The notes under the pieces are model-generated. The model saw only the letters and a program-made list of their open reading frames with translations. It was not told the origin of the DNA and did no database searches. From the NCBI GenBank assembly GCA_032622095.1, contig CP136069.1, positions 157,595,043-157,659,042 of the forward strand: DNA of 64,000 nt, written 5' to 3'. Below are positions 57,223 to 64,000 of this stretch, piece by piece. The DNA comes from Siphonodentalium dalli (taxonomy: Eukaryota; Mollusca; Scaphopoda; Gadilida; Siphonodentaliidae). How positions within the stretch are numbered: position 1 is the first letter of the stretch; every line of letters starts with the position of its first letter. Position numbers and translations under genes: made by a program.

Positions 57223-59387
57223 GTAGGTTTGCACACTATATATACACAGAACCACACGTGTGTGTCTCCGGCTGTCAGGTTATTACTCCAGTCAAAATGA
57301 GATTTGACCTAGACACAATTTGTACATAAATCGGCCGAAATGCAGCTTCAAATTTTGATTTAAAATTCGAGCTTGGCGGATCGTTGCTCAGTCGTCTAAA
57401 ATTAGAACATTCTCAGTATACGATGTTCAAAACCACATATCTCGAATGAAATAATAAATGATAACTATTTATAATGTTTCGAATAAAAAACTAGGTACAA
57501 CTGGTTTTTAAAACGAGAAATCGGCCAAAAATTGACAATAGATCAGCGTAAAAAACGAGATTTTCATTCGGTGACCACGCCCCTATTAACCATCCAATTG
57601 TAGACATAACTGCCAATATTGGCGATTATATATATAATGTACGAAATTTACGACTGGATTTGATATGGCGGGTCACATATGATCAATAAAGAACATATTA
57701 ACATGAGTCACATCTATTGTGAATTACTCTGGTGAGTGTACCCTCTGGTGTAAGGACATGTGTCTTTGTTTTGATACAGTGGCAACATTGTCAATTTCAG
57801 CATCAACACTCAAGTCGATTAAAGTCATATCTGAGCTGACTGCTCGAATATTCCGCATCGAACACAACCCTGATGCGACGAGTTAGTGGAAAAAATATTT
57901 AAAGGATTTTACCGGATCTTTATTGATCATAGTTACCCCTTTAAGTCATCTGAGATTAACAGCACCTATCTCTTTACACTCACTGACCAGATTGGAACAA
58001 TATTGGGTATATAATTAATTATTTAATTAGATGACTTAATATGGTCCTTTTAAGTCATCTAATGTCAACGGGACCTTTTTTTAATTTGTTATTAATTACC
58101 GCCGGTAGATAAAATCCAATTGCTAGTCACAAGAGGAGGATTACTGCATAATCCATGTTGAAATATTCAATCGCATTTATGAATCGGCATAACGTCAGTT
58201 ACGGTCGGCATATCACAAACATGTTTCGGCAAAGTACTCAGTGGATTAGCGGGCACCAATAACGGCTGAGAAAAACTACACCGGTGTAATTCTTTAACAT
58301 TATTTCATCACTGTATAAGTCACTTCCCCCCTCCCCAAAAAAAACAAACAAACACAAAAACAATAGTTTACAGCAAACGCGACAAACGATAATACGTTAA
58401 TGATAAATGTAACGGGATTGCCGAATAACATTATTATATATTGGACCCAATGCATTTTACTGTTTAAATATGCTGGATAAGTCAGCCAGAATGATTTGCA
58501 CGATATACAAAAAATAGAATAGGCAAATAGCAGTAGGGTCAGATTTAGAAATATTGTATGGAGTCACAGATTTAGACATATTGTATGTAGTCACTGATTG
58601 AGACATATTGTATGGAGTCACAGATTTAGACATATTGTATGGAGTCACAGATTTAGACATATTGTATGGAGTCAGATTGAGACATATTGTATGGAGTCAG
58701 ATTGAGACATATTGTATGGAGTCAGATTTAGACATATTGTATGGAGTCAGATTTAGACATATTGTATGGAGTCACTGCCGGATATAATTTTGTCACCGAT
58801 AATACTGTTGCATTTTGACGACGTGAACTTGAAATCACGCATACATTTAGCTTAGACCATTTTCAGTGCGCATAAAACAACGGTGATTCACCGTACATAT
58901 GATGAAACGGTATCGGACCGCTGGATTACAACGGCCCGATACCATCAAAGCGACGGTATTTTTCTAACATTTTTCAAATCTGATTCAACGATTTCAGTCC
59001 AGAGATATTTCATATTGATATAATAAATAAAACGCAGCACTCTTTGGAATTGATGGGCCACATTGTCTTCTTCAGTCACAGCGAATTATACAGTAAATAT
59101 TTGGAACTGTAACATTGATTACTATAGACGGATTTTAGGGTGACGCCATAAAGTAAAAAGGGCTATAAACCCAATACACGCGAAATATTTTTTAACATCT
59201 TAGATTAGGATCAGTCGGACGATTGGAACCTGGCTCCTCTTTGTGTAAGTTGCTTACGATGCAACTTAGTGATTATTAACCCACAGTGAAATAAGGCACT
59301 TCTATGAGCATTCCACGTGCTATCCCGGGCTTGGGCCCAATAAACTCACTCACTCACATACTTATTTTTGATTTACCACAATTTTAG
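57223..59387 (+). other. Intron 1 of gene 2 (2,165 bp)
   Basis: GTAGGT donor and TTTTAG acceptor. It contains the minisatellite at 58538-58775. CGATGTTCAAAACCACAT near 57420 matches CGATGTTCAAAACGCAT in the intron of gene 1 (45558), so the introns are paralogous too. Confidence 0.75.
58538..58775. repeat. 25-27-bp minisatellite, 9 copies
   Basis: ACATATTGTATGGAGTCA followed by CAGATTTAG or GATTGAG. Earlier copies have a 27-bp period, later ones 25 bp. The antisense frame 58457-58660 with its nine-residue repeat is an artefact. Confidence 0.93.
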
Positions 59388-59579
59388 CATGTCGTGAGGA
59401 CATCGGCTACTCATTCCTCACCGGAGATAAGTGCATTAAAATTAATGCGGCGATACTGACCAGGACCAACGCCAGAAACCAGTGCATCTCAGAAGGGGGC
59501 GAGCTCTTCCTCGTGAGCGATGAGGGGGAATTCAATGCAATCAAGACGGTTTTGACATCGTTGGGTTCCGCAGGACAAA
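59388..59579 (+). CDS. PAN/C-type lectin gene 2, exon 2 (first half of a C-type lectin-like domain)
   Basis: A 192-bp exon between TTTTAG and GTGAGT, phase 1 on both sides, exactly the same length as its paralogue at 43092-43283. It encodes CREDIGYSFLTGDKC, then TRTNARNQCISEGGELFLVS and DEGEFNAIKTVL, the first three cysteines and first helices of a long-form C-type lectin-like domain. Most differences from gene 1 are single codons (for example VNEVKLI versus INAAILT). The rest of the domain, including the WND and last cysteines, must lie in a downstream exon. None was recognised up to 64000, so it is either beyond the window or lost. Confidence 0.86.
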
Positions 59580-59789
59580 GTGAGTACTAATCACAATTGT
59601 TACACCCATGTGTCTTGAATTTGTTGCGAGGTTCATTAACCTCTGAACTGCTGACTGATATCACGATGTCGTGGGATGGGCCGGAACGTTGTCGTTTATG
59701 TTGATAATTTTTCAGTGGAAAATGTAACTGGAAAATACGAAACCCATGATTTTTAATGCTGAACCAGCGCAGATCTCCTCATGAAAGTG

Positions 59790-60201
59790 TTAACCCTTTA
59801 CCCAACAAAACGGCCAAAAACGCCCAAATAAAGCTTCAACAGCCTAAAATATCTTCGGTCTGTCTCAATAAACCATACAAATATGGATATCATTGGAACC
59901 GGTTCATTGACCACATTGTGATGGTTACAGTTATGCCCTGTGCCAATGCATTCTCTTATATATACGAGTCGACCATAGGTCGCCTCGCATATATAAGAGA
60001 ATGCATTGGCCTAAAATAATCTTTTTTTAACACTTTTTACCATTTTTTCTTACAACAATTTTATAATTTTTTCTTACATTTTTATCATTTTTAATATGTT
60101 AAGCCAATGCATTCTCTTATATATGCGAGGCGACCTATGGTCGACTCGCATATATAAGAGAATGCATTGGCACAGGGCCGTTCTGTTGGGTAAAGTGTTA
60201 A
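59790..60201. mobile_element. Double-hairpin MITE, copy C (TTAA target duplication)
   Basis: Flanked by TTAA at 59790-59793 and 60198-60201. Hairpins lie at 59942-60010 and 60103-60171, with the same mutually reverse-complementary loops as copy A. The right terminus is slightly altered (AAAGTG instead of AAAGGG), and the spacer between hairpins is longer. It lies just downstream of gene 2 exon 2. Confidence 0.9.
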
Positions 60202-62869
60202 CAGCGTTTTTGTATACTATAACATCCACATTCATGAAAATAAAGAGACAGGAAGTATCCAACAGCTTAATTATATCTTGAGCATTCATTCCTCAGAAAG
60301 ATTCAGTCTGTGACTCAACCGCTATTTGCATATTGAAGTGTTTCGTAAGCGCTAGTAAAGGTATCGTGTGCGTTCGGTCGCTATACCAAACAAACTGTTT
60401 ATAGCATATACTCCCAGTTGGTGAATACGAACCCTGGTGTGTTATAGTTACATGGTACCAGCTGCCCATTCCCATTCACCTCTTCATTCAGCACTCCCTC
60501 TCTCTGTGTTGTCTTAGGTTACTTTCGTCAATGTGCTGTTCTAATTTGATTCTAGGGTCATTATTTTGTGCTATATGAGAGACCGGACTATGATTGTCAA
60601 ATTCACCAAATTTGGTTTTCAAAGTTTGATTAAACCAACAAAACTTCACTATAGTCATGATGCATATAGAACTGAACTTGACATAATTCTACAGAAGTAT
60701 TAATGACGACATTATTTCACGTGAATATGTGGTTTGTTTTAGCATGATCTGCCAGGATCTGCACAAATTTAAATGTGCACATAAACAAACGAAAAACAAA
60801 TATGGACGGCTTTTTTGGCAAAACAACCTTTGTCATAACAATGTAAAAATATAAGTGGATTTCTCATCACATAAAGTTGGCACATGATAATATTGATCAA
60901 ACTTGATTCAACCATTTCCTGCAATCCTGGTGATGACAAAACACACTGAAGAAAAGCATATTCCATCAGAGACTAATTCAATTTTTTCATAATAGTATGC
61001 ACAGAAATTCATATACAGCTGTTTACAGTGAATTCCCCCCCCCCCCCGCGCAAATCTCTTTTTAATGTTAAAAGGGGTGGGTGTCCAAACATGGTCGGAA
61101 AAAACTGCCGAAAACGGAAACAAATTTGGACGCGGGGGGTGCCGGGGTGGGTCCAAACAAGGGTCGAAAGGAAAAATCAGCATACGTACCTGAAAACATT
61201 TTCCGACCGGTGCACATCTATATAGGCGGTAAGCACTTGTGCCCCAATTCATGTTTTAGACACTAATTGTATTGGCAATAAAATATGTTTAATCTATATA
61301 TAATGTATTGTCATGGGCTTCCAAACGACGTTTGACAAAGTAGGTCAATATGTATTCTAAGAGGTGTCAGCCCCTTCTGGTACTCGGGATTCGTGTGATT
61401 TTCAAGTGGTACGCATACTCCCAAGTTAACTGCTACTCGGTATTCATCAGCCCAATATAACCGGTATTGAGTATTCAACAAAAAGCCTGGTAGGCACAAG
61501 AATATGATAATACGCATATAGAACGACCCCGGTATGAAGGGGAAAGACCGTGCGAAACGATATACATATTTAGGCATAACGCATGGTAACGACGCGAATG
61601 CTTGATTAATCCGTTTAATTGTTTTTGGTGCAAGCAAACAGCGAAAATTATGCCTATCAATATCGTCTATGGTTACACATCGGCCATTGGTATACATGCC
61701 TATCATATAATACTTTATGTAGTGAATGTTCTGTACAATGTATGTCGCTGCAATTAAGCCGAAGATTAAGGATGCCAACTTCAAACCGCCGTTCAGCCCG
61801 ATACTGGCGATACAGGTACATCTTTAATTAAAAACATGACTAGAAATCATGGTTAATACGGACACGGATCCGGTAGACCGTATATGTTTATGTAATTGCA
61901 ATTGAAGCGCGTCTGCTTTAAACTGGCGACATCAGTTGTCCAGAGAGGAAATGGCAATTAAGTGCAGTCTTGTCTGGATTCTGATCCACAAAGACAAATA
62001 ACGTTTTGACGTCATGAAAAAGTTCATGACCGTCTTAACTGTTTTTTGTAAAGTTAACAAACGAAATTGATCTGATCAATATGAACATATTTATTTATGA
62101 TTACTGCTTATAAATAAGTAAACAATTGTTCATGATGACATATCGGAAGTTGTGAAGTAGCATTTTTTCTTTTCATCGCGTTGGTTCATTGTTGGTACCG
62201 CGCTGTTGTGCAACCATCCACTGCCGGAAGTCACTTGATTTTTTCTCGAAAAAGTTATCTCGCCCAAAATTTCACCTTCACGGTATACTGTAAATTAAGT
62301 GTAACGTCACAAGTACGTACGCCCGTCCGTTACCTATCCACGACCCGAGCTCAGCGGGATCGTTATTAGACACATCATCATTATTTTCCAGTCCAAATGA
62401 CATTAGGTTGATGCAATTCAGCTTACTTTTTCTTGATATGTTTAAATTATGGATATTACTATGATATTAGTGTGAAATTAATAAGTTTTAATCAGTAGGA
62501 ATGATTCACACCCTATATTAACTGGTATTCAAGATTCAGGAGTATCACAAATTCTAGTACCAATTTATGCAAACACGGGTATTGCAAAACAAATTTTACA
62601 AAGCTGTGTATAACCTATATCAATCACGATCGATTAGACTTTAATTGTCTGGAATTATAATATCCCTCCATTGAAGAACTATTAATTGTATGAATGAATG
62701 CTTGTCCTGTTCGCCGTTCTATACATTCATTGAAGTACTATTGGAAATAACCGTTTCTAACATTCTGTTTCACAAACAAAACATTTTAAAGCTAATGAAC
62801 ATCCATTAGATGGACACTTTAAATGACGTTCAGTTCCATCGAATTACAATGCCATTGCTACTCGTGTTT
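60202..62869. other. Unassigned DNA; one long open frame
   Basis: The longest frame is 61311-61784 on the minus strand (157 codons, opening with a TTG, with a hydrophobic start). It matches no family I know and has no paralogue in the window, so I do not call it a gene. A poly(C)/poly(G)-associated stretch lies at 61035-61160. No second-half lectin exon is recognisable here. Confidence 0.35.
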
Positions 62870-63060
62870 TTCTCCACACCTAAGGGTAAAATAGAATATT
62901 TCACAGCCTTACAATTTGTCTCGTGGTGAGTTATCGAACATGTTCTTCGTTTTGTATATAACCAGCTGATAACTGTGTAAATATTTTGCCATTGAGATTC
63001 TAAGCTCAACGAGATACCTGTCTATGAGCCAGTCGAATCCTCTCGACGCACGACTCTAAA
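62870..63060 (-). repeat. Dispersed repeat, inverted copy of 24640-24800
   Basis: See 24640-24800. The minus strand reads CTTAGAATCTCA, ATATTTACACA, CATGTTCGATAA and CCACGAGACAAATTGTAAGG. An 83-codon minus frame (63006-63257) overlaps its edge and is unrecognised. Confidence 0.65.
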
Positions 63061-63744
63061 ACAGTATAGACAGATTCGGTGTCAACCGTGTTCCATACAA
63101 GATTAACGGTCGATGGTGGGTTCTTTGTTCTTTGAAGCGACCATAGCATGCGGAACAGGGTCGTGTGTATATAGCAATATATAGTGTGCGTGTCCTTCCA
63201 TAGTGTACGATGGTCTAACAACAGTTTACTCATAAGATTGATGCTGCGTGCTGCCAATTTATATGAGTACTTGTATACAAATATTTAAAAACAGTTTATA
63301 TCGAGCATTATGTTTCCGAAGAACAGGGGGGTAATACAAAATTTGCAGGAAGGTATGCCGGGGTGGGTGGGTGGCCCGAGTGTAAAAAAAATACGCGCTT
63401 TTTACAACCTCATGCAAATGTTTTTACTAAAGAACTTTTGTGCCCATATTTGACATTTGTAACAGTTTAAACATATTATAAACATTTATAACAGCACAAA
63501 CACCATATTAATGTTAATGGGACCTCGTATGGGCCTCAGTGGAGATGATATTAAGCTATGGCATGTTGCATATGCACCCCCGTGTACGTGGTATCGCCAA
63601 AACCGAGGGTATCGCCAAAACCGAGAATATGGGAAAGTCATTTTCACGTATATGATATGGGGATATGTTTGTTTCTCATCGTAATACAGACATCGAGCAT
63701 CGTATGTGTATGTCCACACGAAGCAGGAGTATTTATCCACTAGT
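63061..63744. other. Unassigned DNA
   Basis: No gene recognised. A 17-bp direct repeat GTATCGCCAAAACCGAG occurs twice at about 63591 and 63609. Confidence 0.4.
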
Positions 63745-64000
63745 TGTCATTTAGTTTTCCCAGATCAGACCATTAATTGTTTTTTGGCGAATTTTTTCAA
63801 TGGTGTTTTTACTTTTGCTCACTCAAATGTTCGAGAACATCCATTCACTGGTATAGTCCCTGGACTCCCACGCTTCCAAAACAAATGCGGTATATAGTTG
63901 AATCTGTCAATGAAGCATACGATTTGACAGAATTAAAAAAATCCCTGTCGTTCTCAATATCCGCGCGATATGAAGGGACCATTGTCGGTCCAGAAAGATG
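63745..64000 (-). pseudogene. Possible decayed retroviral-type (Ty3/gypsy-like) integrase fragment
   Basis: From the window edge, the minus strand gives FWTDNGPFISR (the DNGP core around a catalytic aspartate). In a shifted frame some 75-80 bp on comes SPGTIPVNGCSRTFE, in the place of the SPxYPQSNGxxE box, then a lysine-rich AKVKTPLKKF. Spacing and order fit a DDE integrase of a gypsy-type LTR element, but stops and frame changes are frequent and the upstream part is outside the window. Confidence 0.4.

Noticed and set aside
61311-61784. 157-codon minus-strand frame as a host gene
   Set aside because: It opens with TTG and has no recognised domain or paralogue; left as an unassigned frame.

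Overview
This is eukaryotic, AT-rich, repeat-dominated DNA from an animal. The one host gene family visible has spliced exons with canonical GT/AG boundaries encoding a secreted PAN/Apple-like plus C-type lectin-like protein. The repeat inventory (several clades of APE-type LINEs, a tRNA-derived SINE, Helitron-like tandem arrays, TTAA-type MITEs, satellites) suits a marine lophotrochozoan, most plausibly a mollusc. That taxonomic placement is inference; nothing in the window fixes it. No bacterial operon, rRNA or CRISPR array is present.

Layout. 1-3.9 kb: tandem and dispersed repeats (a 38-bp minisatellite, a TA microsatellite, a composite repeat, nested hairpins). 3.95-21.5 kb: one degraded minus-strand LINE (endonuclease, reverse transcriptase, 3' stem-loop and pentanucleotide tail) split in two by a 13.7-kb element at 5500-19194. 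That element is an almost complete palindrome: two ~6.65-kb inverted arms around a 351-bp loop, AG...CT termini, and a 6-bp target duplication (GCAGCA). It carries no recognisable protein and is the most unusual object in the window. 21.5-26.8 kb: little recognisable, apart from a few dispersed repeats. 26.8-33 kb: three decayed LINE fragments. 33-34.4 kb: a dispersed repeat and a small MITE. 34.9-39.3 kb: a fairly young two-ORF LINE of Jockey type with zinc-knuckle ORF1 and APE-RT ORF2, broken by two stops and one frameshift.

40.5-60.2 kb holds the host genes. Two paralogous genes lie head-to-head: gene 1 on the minus strand (exon 1 46708-46969, exon 2 43092-43283) and gene 2 on the plus strand (exon 1 56952-57222, exon 2 59388-59579). 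In both, exon 1 encodes a signal peptide and a PAN-like four-cysteine module, and a phase-1 intron joins it in frame to the first half of a long-form C-type lectin domain. The second half of the lectin domain was not found for either. The ~10 kb between the start codons is mostly tandem DNA: a ~94-bp satellite (about 24 copies) and six tandem Helitron-like units. A single inverted remnant of the satellite unit sits upstream of gene 2, so the inverted duplication that made the gene pair included the ancestral unit.

The same region contains three fresh copies and one old copy of a MITE with (T/C)TAA target duplications and an unusual internal design: two 69-bp hairpins that are reverse complements of each other. 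It also contains a SINE with a perfect 13-bp target duplication. The last 250 bp look like a decayed Ty3/gypsy-type integrase on the minus strand. All coordinates and matches were read by eye; no alignment or database search was run.
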